Source: Hansfordia pulvinata (taxonomy: Eukaryota > Ascomycota > Sordariomycetes > Xylariales). Taken from it: a stretch of DNA of 64,000 nt. The stretch is from NCBI GenBank assembly GCA_006538405.1, contig BJKQ01000013.1, forward strand, positions 1,178,001-1,242,000, given 5' to 3'. Under the pieces are notes generated by a model. It did not search any database. It saw only the letters and a list, made by a program, of their open reading frames with translations, and was not told the DNA's origin. The first letter of the stretch is position 1; each line of letters opens with the position of its first letter. The position numbers were made by a program, and so were the translations under genes. Of this stretch, positions 34,539 to 46,235 are shown piece by piece.

Positions 34539-36653
34539 ATGACGTTCTTCAGTTTCGTCCACATTGCGGCTTGGCCGCAGCACAGCAGGAACACGAGTCC
34601 CACGCCGCCTCGCTCTTCCTTCGGTCACCTGCGCTCCCTGTCGGGCGCCTCGCTCTCCGCCATTTCCTCCCGTTCTAGATCACCGGCGAAATCGCTCTCC
34701 TCGGCCAATGTGCCAGAACTGGCTCTTCCCGCAGATGCCTCTGCCACCTCCAGCCCACCCGAGCCTCAGCGTATGCCTTCGACGCAATCCACTATGGAGG
34801 ATCAGTATCACAGCACCATTCCAGACCCCCGGGTGGCAGACTCAACAGCCGCTCCACGCGAGCCATCCGACTCGAGTACGCACCCCGACCTCGACCATGA
34901 AGTAGCAACCTTGAGCACCAAACTCATCAACGCCCTCAACCACCAAACATCCCTCGACGACACCCTCACCGAAACGCGACACGAGCTGGAGGCGTCTCGC
35001 GAGCGTGTGAGGGAGCTCGAGGCCACGGTCTCGCGTCAGCAGGAAATCTTGGGCAGCGACGTCTGGGTTAGGCGCAAGAATGTCGAAGGCGAGAAGACCA
35101 AGCTATTGACGAGGATAGTCGAGGAGAAGAAGATGCGGGCCGAGGTTGAAAAGGACAAGAAGAAGATTGAGCAGGAGCTGGAGAACCTGACGGTGTCGCT
35201 TTTCGAGGAGGCCAACAAGATGGTTATCACGGCTAAGGAGGAGGCCAAGCGTGAGCAAGAAGCTCTGCATCGCAAGAACGAGCAGCTCAGGGGCCAGATC
35301 GCCGATACTGAGGGCTTGCTCAAGTCCCAGCAGGAGCAACTCTTCGAACTGAAGCTGGTTATGGAGCAGATCACCACGGAACGCGGATCGCACACTACCG
35401 GCACGGCGCCCTCGTCGCCTGGCCTCAGCAAATTTGACATGAAGGAGGACGACTACCGCATCCCCGACGGAAGCCCTCAATGTGAATCCCCCGAGGCCTT
35501 CCCACCGACACACCCTACCAGCCTGGCTCACCTGGTCCAACCCGTCCTACGGAACGACATATCCTGCTACGACGATTTCTCGCAACTGGCCCGGCTCGCC
35601 AAGTCGCAGCCTGGAAGCCGCGTCTCGTCCGGCTCGTTCACTGGACTGACCCCGGGCGCCGGCCACCCGACTCCAGGACATCAGTCAGTGCCTTCCAACG
35701 CGTCATCGGCAGCCGGCTCGGCAACCGGCAACCCTACGCCTGCCAACCTGTCGCCATCCCCACAGACCCCGAACACGCCCGCGTCGAACTTGGGCCCGTC
35801 GAGCCCCGCGCTGCCGGTGCCCGCCTTGAAAGAGACCAAGTTCTTCAAGAGGGTGTTGACAGAAGACGTCGAGCCTACTCTACGGCTCGACTTGGCGCCT
35901 GGGCTATCATGGCTGGCGCGCCGCTCGGTCATGAATGCCATGGTTGACGGCACGCTTGTCGTGGAGCCAGTTCCCACCAACAGCCCCTTCGCCACCATCA
36001 GCAAACCACAGTTCTATCCTTGCTCATTGTGCGGTGAGAAGCGAAGGGACGCCACATATCTGCGCAACCACCGGTTCCGCACCAGCGAATCTGGATCCGC
36101 CCAGCGCTATCCTCTCTGCAAGTATTGCCTGGGTCGCGTGCGCTCGACTTGCGGCTTCCTGGGCTTTCTGCGCATGGTCAAAGATGGCCACTGGCCCACG
36201 GGAGACGACGAAGCGGAACACGGGGCTTGGGAAGAAAGCGTGAGGCTGAGAGAGCATATGTTCTGGAGCCGCATAGGAGGCGGAGTCATTCCAGCGCACA
36301 CCAGCCAATTGCAGACCCCGACAAGAGCACGCGCACTAGTCATGACATTCCCAGGATCTCGACGGACCACAGTCCGTCGCACCATTCGATCAACGTGGCT
36401 CAAGACGAGCCTCACGACGCACTTCACTTGGCCGGACAGTCGTCTCCGACCTACCAAGTCGAGATTGACACGTCCGCGTCAGCAGAGCCGGACCGAGACG
36501 CCGACTCTACAACGCCTCAACAGCCTACAAAGGTTGAGCGTGAGACTACCGCTGCGGAGAAAGACCCTGTGTCGAGACTTTCAGTCTTCATCCCCGGCGC
36601 ATTCGGTCTCGTCTAACAACGCCTCGCTCTTTACCGACAAACCCAACCAATAA
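34539..36653 (+). CDS. SEC2: Sec2-type Rab GDP/GTP exchange factor
   Basis: From the ATG at 34539 the open frame gives 704 residues. A Ser/Pro-rich N terminus is followed by a long parallel coiled coil (about 118-282). That coil includes the Sec2 exchange core: VEEKKMRAEVEKDKKKIEQE, then LTVSLFEEANKMV and LKSQQEQLFELKLVMEQI. A Gly/Ser/Pro linker leads to a conserved C-terminal module with paired cysteines (PCSLCGEKRRD about 494, YPLCKYCLGRVRSTCGFLGF about 528), possibly zinc-binding. From established knowledge, Sec2 activates the Rab Sec4 on secretory vesicles, needed for polarised tip growth. The ATG at 34539 lies inside a plausible intron (34250-34552), so the real start may be upstream. 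After about 36300 this frame becomes unusually basic. The alternate frame ending at 36616 looks more protein-like, suggesting a missing base. Confidence 0.8.
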   Translation: MTFFSFVHIAAWPQHSRNTSPTPPRSSFGHLRSLSGASLSAISSRSRSPAKSLSSANVPELALPADASATSSPPEPQRMPSTQSTMEDQYHSTIPDPRVADSTAAPREPSDSSTHPDLDHEVATLSTKLINALNHQTSLDDTLTETRHELEASRERVRELEATVSRQQEILGSDVWVRRKNVEGEKTKLLTRIVEEKKMRAEVEKDKKKIEQELENLTVSLFEEANKMVITAKEEAKREQEALHRKNEQLRGQIADTEGLLKSQQEQLFELKLVMEQITTERGSHTTGTAPSSPGLSKFDMKEDDYRIPDGSPQCESPEAFPPTHPTSLAHLVQPVLRNDISCYDDFSQLARLAKSQPGSRVSSGSFTGLTPGAGHPTPGHQSVPSNASSAAGSATGNPTPANLSPSPQTPNTPASNLGPSSPALPVPALKETKFFKRVLTEDVEPTLRLDLAPGLSWLARRSVMNAMVDGTLVVEPVPTNSPFATISKPQFYPCSLCGEKRRDATYLRNHRFRTSESGSAQRYPLCKYCLGRVRSTCGFLGFLRMVKDGHWPTGDDEAEHGAWEESVRLREHMFWSRIGGGVIPAHTSQLQTPTRARALVMTFPGSRRTTVRRTIRSTWLKTSLTTHFTWPDSRLRPTKSRLTRPRQQSRTETPTLQRLNSLQRLSVRLPLRRKTLCRDFQSSSPAHSVSSNNASLFTDKPNQ

Positions 36654-39600
36654 TGATACCCACTCGCTCTGACGCGCGCTTTTGTTTCTTCTTCTCTTGT
36701 GGCTTCACCCGAAGTTCGCCTGTACATATTATCACTTATTGCTCGTTTAGATTGTGTATAATAGCTAGTGGCATGAGGCGACCTCTGGACAGGCCCTCAG
36801 TGGAGGAAGGATTGGAGACAGGCATGGGGATGACGGCGTTGATTACAGGTGAAAACCAGCGCAGTTCCGGTGCAAGGCAGGTACACGAAGGGGCGGCAAC
36901 AATCATGATGGGGTCGGCTCGAGGTCATGGGAGTTTACGGATGGGCAGTCGGTTTTCAGCTGCTCTTTAATCGCGGGAGGACGACATGGTTATGGTACAG
37001 GATTGCATCGCGGTTAGCACTGGCGCATGGTCACGATGCATGCGTTGGTGTAGACATAATGAAGTAACATGTGTTCCAAGTCGGTGGCTGCTCCATTTCC
37101 CCATTTGATGGTGATGTTGCCCAACCACTCAGCGCTTGTAATTTAATACTCTGGGCAGTAGGGGTTCGACACGAGACACCATGAGGTCCAGAGTGCAAAC
37201 AAATGCGCCTGCACTTTTGACAATCTCCATATATGTTGGAGATGGCCGCGAAATGGGTGTACGAGGTCACGACCAAGAGCCGGGTCGAGATGATTTACGA
37301 GCTGGCCACCGAGAGCATGGGTGCGAAAGCAGAGAGGCAACCTTCCATTGAGCCCTTTGAACAGCCACCTTCTCTGGCGCAACATGATTCAGCCACGACC
37401 AACGAGGCGGACTACGCTCTGCCACAACTCCCCATTCGATGTCAACGGCATGCGGGCCAAATTGGCTTCCCTTCGCTTCGGGAGAGGGGCGAGCTTTGTT
37501 TCCGTCTGCTACTCCGGCCTATTCGGGCGGGGAAGGGAAGGGGGGAAGGAGATGCCCAACCCGTTGCGTGGCCCAGCGAGAGAAGTCCCGCCGGGCGACC
37601 GGGCTGCCGGCCGAGTGGCCGTCGACATATCATGTCGCGCGTGGGCGACCCGACAGTCTGGTAAAGGGGGGAGGGGGGGCTCCACCGCACCGGCAGGAGT
37701 CTCACATCACCATACCTGACCAGGCCCCTCTCTGCCCCTTCGAATTCGAGTACCCTTCTATCCTGTTCATAGGACTCCTCCCGCTCTCCTCTATCTCCTC
37801 CGCCTCTTCCTCTTCTCTCTTCCTCTCTCTCTCCCTCTCTCGCTCTCTCCCCCTCCTTCTATCTCTGTGTCGAGTTTGGCGGCGGCCAAGATCTGCTTCC
37901 CTCATGGTGGCTTGAGGTAATTTTTGGACCGGGGTTGCGTCGAATAGGGCGAGAGCTGATTTAGTGGATGGGAGGGGCAGGAAAGATACGACAGGGGGGG
38001 TGGGTAAGACCAAGGTGCCTGCCGCTGGATGTGTTGGCCCGTCTGGCCGGCCCGTCCCATCTTGTGTCTCCGGTTTTCTGCTTTTGTTCTCGCGATTGCA
38101 TCGCCCCGGGCGATTTGCAACCTTTTTTGGGCTGGCACTAGATATGGATTGCGTGAAATAGGGATGCGTGTTGACCTGTGTTCAAGACCGCTCTGATCAC
38201 AGCCGGCAATCAGATATAATGGGTAAGTAGGTACCTAGTTTGCAACACCACCCACCCACCCGTTGGCGAGTGCCGCCATTTAAACATACAAGGAGCTTAC
38301 AGCCCCATCGCACGCCCTTTCCCCCCGCCTATGTCGACGGCAAGCCGAGCCTTTTTGGGCCCACCGGCAGGCAACATGTCACGGCTCGTAGCGACCCAAT
38401 GTTGGGTTGGGGGCCGGGCAGGCCGGAGGGGCCAAGAGGGCTTCGCCTGATGATCAAGTCACCTGACGACACGTCCAGGCGTGGAAGACAGATCCCGGCT
38501 CTCGTTGTCGGGCTATACAGTTGCCCGGTTTCGCATCCCTGCTTACCCTGACTGTCACCTCCGTCTGTGCGACATGCGAGGAACTGGGGCTGGCCTATTA
38601 GGGTCGGCAGGGCAGCTCTTGGACAGTCTCAGGGCGGCGACGCGAGCTGATTGCTTAGGTTGGGCTTCGACCCGGCCCGGCAGGGTGGATTCGGACATGA
38701 GCTGCTTGGTCCCGTGACGGCGTTGCGCTTGGCGTCCCTTCCTTTTCGTCGGTACCGGCGGGGCCGGCCGGCGGCCCTCGTGGTCGTGCGTGCCGCGGAC
38801 TCGTGGGGTCTGAGTGTCCTAACTTTGTGGCGACGCGGTTTAGAGCCAACGAAGCGCATGCTGGATCGCCCGTGCCGGAGGGTACGTGCTTTTCGAGCAA
38901 AGGCTTGGTGGCGCTATGCTTGACGTGTTCCTATGTCGAGGATGGCAACTAGAGATGCTCAATACAGGGCGCTTATAGGGGCTCACTGACTGGCGGGCTA
39001 TAATAAAGATCCATCCATCTTCCTCTCCTTTGGTCGCACCTTTGTGACAATCAGGCACTCAAGAGCTAAAGTGTCCGATCCTGGGTGGGAATGACGTGAA
39101 CCGGCCTGCGCTTGTCGAGATGCCAGCGCCGCCAACAGCCAACCGCAGCCCCGATCCCAGCCCCTGGCAAGAAGGCCGGCAAGCAGTGCCTGGTAGCACT
39201 TGGCCTTTTGCCCCAGCCAGCTCGTACTCTCCACGATGGATGTGGTGGGAGCTAGTTGTTCACTCCGTAGGCGCCGGCCCCCGCACAGGGTCCCTGCGTG
39301 TTTGTGCGAGCGTGTATCCAGAAGCGGGAGGGGAGCCGGCAGCCAGAGGGAAGCCAGATAGAGAGGGGCCTGAAGCCTCGACCCTTGGAGCTTGTGGGTG
39401 ATCACAAAGTAACGCATGCAGCCCGTTGGCACTGTTGCACACCGGCCTGGGGTCCTTCCCACGAGAAGAAAGTGACCAGGGGTCGCAGCCGGCGGCATTC
39501 GATGACGATTCACCCCATGGCACCGAGCCTGCCGGCCTGCTCAGGCTGCCTAGACTGCCGTTCCTCGCTCGGAACAGTCAAGGTGATCAGTCTGTTGGTG

Positions 39601-42490
39601 TGGATTGCTCTCGTAGGTCTTGCAGATGGTCAGTACTGCATTGATTAGACGAAAGCTCTGGAGACATTGGGATGCGGGAGGGAGATGGGCCGAGTCCACT
39701 ATTTGCCGTAAATCGCACCCCGAGCCGACCACCAACATGAGTGTGCTTTTCCCCGGGGTGTTGGCTGGGAATAGAGCCAACTGTGCCCAGCCTGCCGGTA
39801 ACAGACAAACTGGAAAAAGGAGAGAAGTTGCCTGGCGTACCCACTGTCTGTCTGCCGCCTGCCCGCGGCACGAGAGGCATACGAGTACTCGCAAGGCCCT
39901 GCCCCGTCGAAGTCATGTGTTTGCGGCGGGGCACAAGCGCCGCCGGCAGCCCCCGCCTCCATGCCCTCCTTTATTTCTCCTCCCAGGCGTCTGCTCTTTC
40001 GCCCGGCGAGAGAATAACAAGTCCGTGGGTGGAACTTGCTGCGTGCTGACAGGCCGTCGTGACAGGCCGCCGGCCGGTTGTGAGTGTGGCCGCTCTGTAG
40101 GCAGACGGGTCGAGTGACCGAGTTTTCTTTCGGAGGGGGTGGTCTTGTACACAATCAAGAAACAAACACATCTCGAACCCCGGCTCCTGACCGCCCGGGT
40201 GCCGGTTGAGACTTGCAGAGGACTTTCTGGGTACCCAATGGCATCATGTCCCTTTGATACTGCGCTGCGGGCAAATCAACTCACGCATATGGGGGCGAGT
40301 GTTCTTCAGCCGCAGAGCGACAGTGATCACTGATGCGTTTATCGGGAGTAAGGCTTCGCCGCTGCCCGCCGTCCTGCCAGTCCTGCCTCTACTTCGGCCG
40401 GTTTTGTCTGGCTGTTTCAGGGCTCCGGGTATCAAAGCTTGATATGACTCCAAACTTAATCCGTTCAAGTTGCTGCTACTGCTGCTGCTGCTGCTCCTGT
40501 CTCGAGCTGTCGTCGTTTCAATGTTTTCCAGTGATATCCGCGTACTGATGGTATCAACGTGTTGAAACTTGCGGCCCCGCGGTGGACCGGGGAGAACCAG
40601 TACCTGACACCTCACACTGGCCACCAGGTACCCGTTCGACCAGGTGCCTTACATGTGTGAGTAGCTTCCATGGCCCTTCCCCTCTGAAGCTGTACTTCAC
40701 TAGCAGCAGAAGCAAGACATCCATTGCAGCTCCAGTCGAGACCATAGGTACAGACGCGGCCATGTCGTCACCAGACGGGACCGCCCGCGAAAACACACAC
40801 ATGATGTACACGTATCAAGTGTGCAGACAGCCCAGTCTTATGTACCGCTACACACCTATGCATTGAGTCCACCTTCTTCCATTACGATGCCAGGCCTGGG
40901 TTGGCCGGTCAGCTTGGCTCTTCGTATCCGGGCCAGAACGAGATAGGTTGTTTGCCCCCTGCCACCGATTGCGCGGGCATGCCAGCGTGCAGGAAGACGC
41001 CTGGCAAGCGCGACCACCTGGCAACTCTTCAGGACGGTAGCAACCGCAGGGATGGTGACGACGGACGGCATTGGGAAGACGGACCTCCTGCCGGCGTCGC
41101 AGATCAAACCAGGAAAGAGCGTTCTGGGATAGAGCAGGAGCAGAAGCAGGAGCAGGAGCCAGGGTAGGTGTCAGGGTAAGAGCAAGAAGGAGAAGGAGAA
41201 GGGGGGAAAGGGACGCCGCTGCCACGCCTCCTATTCACCCGTCTTGGCCGGCCCGGTTTGTTCAATGTTCCCCGTTTGTCCCACTGGGGCCCGGGCACAT
41301 CGAAGCACATCGAAAGCACCACCGGCACACAGCAGCAGAACCAAACATGAATGCACGACGTCGACCTCGCCACAAGCAGACTGGTGGAGGTTGATGACTG
41401 CAGGTCCGTGGGAGCCACGGAGGCAGGTACCCACCCACACACCTCACCCAACATGAACATTGACAAGGACGGGACGCAGAGGGCACCTGTACACCTGATG
41501 TATGTACTTCCATTAACCTCGTCCCGCCAGTCGATCCCGTATTGGGACGTCTTTACCGATGAAGCCCAAGTGTTCTAGGTAGGTACCTACCTAAGGTCCT
41601 TGTGATGGGTGAGTGGGGGAGCTGAACATAACACATTCAAAGTCGACAATCGCTTCGCCCGGCGGCTGCGCTGATTGTGCCTGGCTTGTTTCCCTTCCAT
41701 CACCCACCCGCCCCTGTTTCCCTGTTCCCCTCCTTGCCTCTACCGCGCTCCCCATCACAACGGCCCATACCATGCTTTGCCGTGTTGGGCAATGCCCGCA
41801 TTCTGCGTCTTTGCCAATGGCCAGGATCCTCGATTCTGCGTGCCAGGCGTCCGCCTCTTGCATGCTCGTAAGGTCCTTGACCCTGTCGGCTCCCAGACAT
41901 ATCATACATCACCCGCCACGCCTCCCTTCACCCCCTCCTCGGCCCCATTCTCTAACAGGTGGCGCCCTTGCATATGTCTGGAAAGCCTGGAGAGTCATTC
42001 CCTCTCTCCTACTTCGCCGATTCTGCCCACGTCCTTTCTGCATTGCCTTGCGTAACCTCCATCTTACCCCTGCTCGAGCTCCTTCTCTTCTATACTTCCC
42101 AATACTTTCTCTTCTCCTTAGCAGAACGTGTGACATCCGCGTTGTTGTCGTCTGCAGTCCGGCCGCGGCCATCTCTACGAGCAAGTGTAGCACATTGAAG
42201 AGCAGCTCGCTCGATACGCCGAGAACACACCGATTCTCGACGCCGTTCGCGCCAGTCTGGACTTGAGTCTCCCAATCCCAACCACAGGCTTGGGACGAGG
42301 AAAGCTAGGGTGGATGTTGACCCGGCTTGACTGCTATCAAGCGACCTCGGCTGGGAATAGTTCTCTATTCCCCCCTTCACAACAGCCGCACCTGGGGATC
42401 TCGGGTGGCACAGCGACATTTCTGGACGTCTCTATCCACGTGCCTATACTCTGGCTACCACCTCCCAAAACTACCTACCCGTGGCCACAG
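36654..42490. other. gene-poor block, no supported gene
   Basis: Almost 6 kb between SEC2 and the Zn-cluster gene. Frames are short and biased; none has a domain. Notable sequence: a TC-rich microsatellite at 37790-37870, TACGAGTACTCG at 39880, (CTG)n near 40470-40495, a GAGCAGGAGCAGAAGC-type repeat near 41133-41160, and GGTAGGTACCTACCTAAGGT at 41578. The last 600 bases are CT-rich and probably form the regulator's promoter and leader. Confidence 0.5.
37790..37870 (+). repeat. TC-rich microsatellite
   Basis: A dense (TCTC)n/(CCTC)n tract in non-coding DNA, similar to those in choline kinase intron 1 and near 58236. No gene start is visible just downstream. Confidence 0.8.
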
Positions 42491-45400
42491 ATGGCCACAA
42501 TGACAGGAAATGAGCCCTTGCCATCTGACCACCGAGGCCACCGCAGCCAGGAGCGGCCGCAGTACAAACGACGCTACAAACAAGGGACCCCCCAACCACA
42601 CGAGTCGCGTTCCAGTGGCAGCAGCAACCCCGCTTCATCAACGACCGGAAGCTTTCGGCCTCAATACGCAGATGAACTGCTGAAGCAGAAGCAGCAGCTC
42701 TATCCGCTGCAGCAAGAACAGTCGTACCGGCATATTCAGACGCAGCAACAGCGGCAGTATCAGCAGGGGCAACAGCAACTTGATCAGGAATATGAGCCGC
42801 ACGGAGGAGTGGTTTTAACCCGGAAGCGCTCCATATCATGCCGAGATGACGATACCAAGAACGAAAGCGTTAAGAACAAAAAGGTCAAATCCGAGGACAG
42901 CAGAAGCACCAGAAAACGCCTCGATGCGTCCTCTAAGACCAAGACCAAGAAAGGAGCCTGCAAATAGTAAGCATGCCACCCAGCTATCCCCTTGCGAGTA
43001 AACATGGCAATACGCCCGCTTTTCTATATGCCCGTGGGTTTCCTGGAAAGAAAGGCGAGTCAGGTGAAACTCGGCCGGATCGTGTCATGTTTGCGAGTAC
43101 GTTTGATTGGCGACTGCGCCCACTAACTCATCCCGTCTACGATAGCTGCTGCGAGACAAAACAGAAATGCGAGGTAACCGAAGACAACGATAAGATATGC
43201 AAGGCTTGCTTTGCAAAGGAGATTCCGAATTGGTAGGTGTTCCCGCTCCGCGTTTTCTGACGGCTTGCGTGCAAGCATCACCCCTCTCTGGATCTCTTGT
43301 GCGACTTTCCGCTACCCCCACCCGCACACACATCAGAAAAATACCCCAGCGCTCACACAAAATTTCTCCAGCAACGTCTGGAAATCTGAAGCCGAACGCA
43401 AAAAGGACAATGAAAACGCACGCGGCAGGACGCCTTGGCGCAAATCTGGCATTAAGTCTGGAGCCTCCCAAGATCCGTTCCAAAGCGGTGCGCTCCCCGA
43501 ATTGGAAACCCTGGAGCACGCAATATTTGCCTTTGGGGAACATGCCACGCACCTAAGCTTCGAGCCAGGCAATAACCGCCGTCGTCGCCGCCTTGGTCAA
43601 CTGGCCCGTGAGATACACAGATGTGTGCCCAGAAGTAGCAGACGTGTAATCAGTAGCTCACAATTCCTGCTGATGGTCAAGCTGGCGGCGGCGAGGACGA
43701 CGGGTCTCTTACCCCCCATCCCTACTCCCAAAGGGTATCTCCTCCATATTGAGTACTTGGCGATGGACCAGGCGCATGAGAGGCCTACGCTCGAGCTTTG
43801 CCAGGCCTTCTACCTACTGAGCGTCATGCAGCACTACTTTGAGAGGATCCAGCAATCCCAGGTAGGCTTCTTGTCTGTCTCGGTTCAAAACACGCCTCCC
43901 CCCCCCCCCCCCCCCATCACATCCCCTTCCTTCTATTGAATGGCCTCGAGGCTGACTACTACTACTACTGCGCGATGACAGGCGAGTCTTTCGACGGCTT
44001 GCCACTTCGCCACGCTCTTATTTCTCCACAGGGAGGAGACATATTCGTTCATCACGGCTAAATCGCCCGCGAGAAGCGAGGAAGCGAGACGGACCTTTGT
44101 GAGCACGTTCCCTAAGGCGATTACGGGTGTTATTCAGCCACGAATCGACAACCCTTGTACTGTTTTACAACAAGTCGAGTACTGTGGCATGCTTGGAATA
44201 TATGCTGACGGAACTTGTGAGCTCTCGTTCTTTGACAGTGGTTGATTTATGGTAATTCAGATCCTCCCCCCCCCCCCCCCCCCAAATTCACCGTGGGCGC
44301 CGTATCTCCTGCCTCTTTCTCTGGTAGCGGTGCGAAGAAAACGAGGGAAAGGGCTGACACAAGAAACGTTCACAGCCCGCACACGCCAACTCTCGGCTAC
44401 TGGGATGTTTGGCTGGGTCTCCGACATCGACGTGAGCGTGTTACTTCCCGGGGACGAAGATGGATTTGATGTGGACGTGGTCGACCCCCAACGAACCGCG
44501 GGTGGAGCGGCGCTTGAGGGCACCGAAGCGGCGTTGCGGCAGCCGGACCTCGTATTTTCGCCGTTCCGATCGCTCTTCGCGTCCGTAGTACAAGCACAAT
44601 GCCTATGGGGCGCTGTGGCGTGGGCTACTCTTGGAACCATGGGCAGGGCCAAGCAGAGCAGCCCTGACTACCACTCGATGGTTTTCCAGTCGATGGTTTC
44701 GAAGCTACGGGAGTTCGAGGGCAAGTTACCGCGCCAGCATACCTATTGCCGTGAGCGTCCAGTGGACTACCACGAAGATGGCGAAGATGGACTAGACTTG
44801 GTAAGTCTTTGCCCATTTCCTGGCGTATTATGCAGCTCTTTCGGTACCCCCCTCCTTTTCATTCTCCGTTCCAGAGACTCCACATCTCTATGATTCCGGA
44901 AATATTCAGTTTTCCATGGCGACGATGGCTAACTCACAATCCCTCACGCTCAAGGAGCATATGCTCATCAGCATGTACATCACGCTCTCCCACATCGTCC
45001 TGCGCATGAGATACCTGCACGAGTAAGTCCGTACGCATCACCTATACCCTGTATACCTATCCTTTTGCACAGTCGCAGATCAAGACTTACCAGCTTCCGA
45101 GACAGGATGGTCTATCATCCCGCTGCCGGAAGCTCTGATAGCATGAGTCTTGAGCATTTGACAGGGGCCTGGGAGCTGTTCGACCACGCGGACGGGCTGA
45201 TGGCGCAGGTTCAGGAACTTGAGGTGCTTAGCCGCAAAGAAAGGGCGCATATGACAAGGGACTGGGAGCTGTTCGACCACGCGGACGGGCCGATGGCGGA
45301 GGCTCAGAAACTTGAGATGCTCAACCGCTACGAAAGTGCGCATATGGCCACTCTATTCAATGTTGGTGCCTCCTTGAGTGTTTGACTGGACTTTCCTTGG

Positions 45401-46235
45401 GCCGTTGTCGCTTTGGGATCGCAAGCCTCTCCCCTGCATGCGCAAATACTTACACCCCTGTTCACCGGCAGTGTTTTTGCGTTTATGCACTCGGCCACCT
45501 TTCCTTGCACCTCTTCCGTTTGCCAAGTACGTTACGCTACGTGTGATCGTTCATTTGCTACGAACTCTAGCAGCGTCCGCCCTTTCCCCTCCCTTACGTG
45601 AAGGCTTAGCTGATACGTTCGCGAGTGAAGCCCCGCGACGCAGTAAAGGCTTCTCCACGGAAAAGGCCAGCTACGAGACGACGACCTGGGCTTTAAGCCT
45701 CCTGAAACGGTGCGGGGAAGCCCTGCCGCTTGCACACAGTTTACACCTGAGCCTCCAAGAAGAACAACAAGAGCTGCAGACACAGTTCCAGTTTGCCTGC
45801 ACCCCCAGCGGCACCACAGCGGAGTCTGCGGCGTATGACGGCTCCAACACTGTGTCACTGCCACCCTTTGCGTCGATTTTTGGGAAGCGGTCGCCCAACA
45901 CTCTAAATGGTCAGCGACCTCCTTCATTACATCACTGCGACTGTTCCGACCCCAATTATGACAACGTGCAACTGCCATCACTGCGGATATCGACGCCCGC
46001 CCCTGCCATCCGTGGTTACAGCGCCAGTCCCGCTATGATAGCTGCAAGTGCGCTTCAAATCATGGAGAAGAAGGGCGAGGGCCAGGGCGCTATCCAACAC
46101 GGATATAAGAGCGACCGGCGTTTCGAGCTCTGTCTCAGCCTGTTACTGGGCAGGAAAAAGTGGGATGAGGACCCGAAAGAGATCGGAACCGTGACAAACA
46201 GCATCTTGGAGGATGGTATATTTTGTGAGCATTGA
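42491..46235 (+). CDS. Zn(II)2Cys6 transcription factor, multi-exon
   Basis: The start ATG is at 42491. Exon 1 (to 42966) is Ser/Gln-rich with basic patches. The binuclear zinc cluster is rebuilt only after two splices: ACK, then YCCETKQKCEVTEDNDKICKAC (43146-43232), then the sixth Cys from exon 3 (43372). This gives the spacing C-2-C-6-C-9-C-2-C-8-C. Exon 3 runs to 43861 and exon 4 is 43982 to about 44098. Later exons match a fungal-specific transcription-factor domain (LELCQAFYLLSVMQHYF, LHREETYSFI, VSVLLPGDEDGF, PFRSLFASVVQAQCLWG, LTLKEHMLISMYITLSHI, CGEALPLAHSLHLSLQ). Junctions near 44098-44330 and 45385-45620 do not keep frame with clean splice sites. Exon 45073-45385 carries a 31-codon tandem duplication. 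It probably binds CGG-type sites as a regulator; its targets are unknown, and it may be decaying. Confidence 0.75.
43898..43915 (+). repeat. poly-C run in an intron of the Zn-cluster gene
   Basis: An 18-base C run between the donor at 43862 and the acceptor at 43981, so it lies in a spliced-out stretch. Confidence 0.9.
44266..44283 (+). repeat. poly-C run in a probable intron of the Zn-cluster gene
   Basis: An 18-base C run between two blocks of the transcription-factor domain, read here as intronic because a Pro-rich insert is not expected in that part of the family. The exact splice sites around it are uncertain. Confidence 0.85.
45171..45356 (+). repeat. 93-bp in-frame tandem duplication, two copies
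   Basis: The segment starting GGGAGCTGTTCGACCACGCG at 45171 recurs at 45264. Each copy codes 31 residues beginning WELFDHADG and ending near AHM. The copies differ at several positions (LMAQVQELEVLSRKER against PMAEAQKLEMLNRYES), so the duplication is not brand new. It lies in the C-terminal part of the transcription-factor domain, where the family usually has one copy. Confidence 0.85.
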
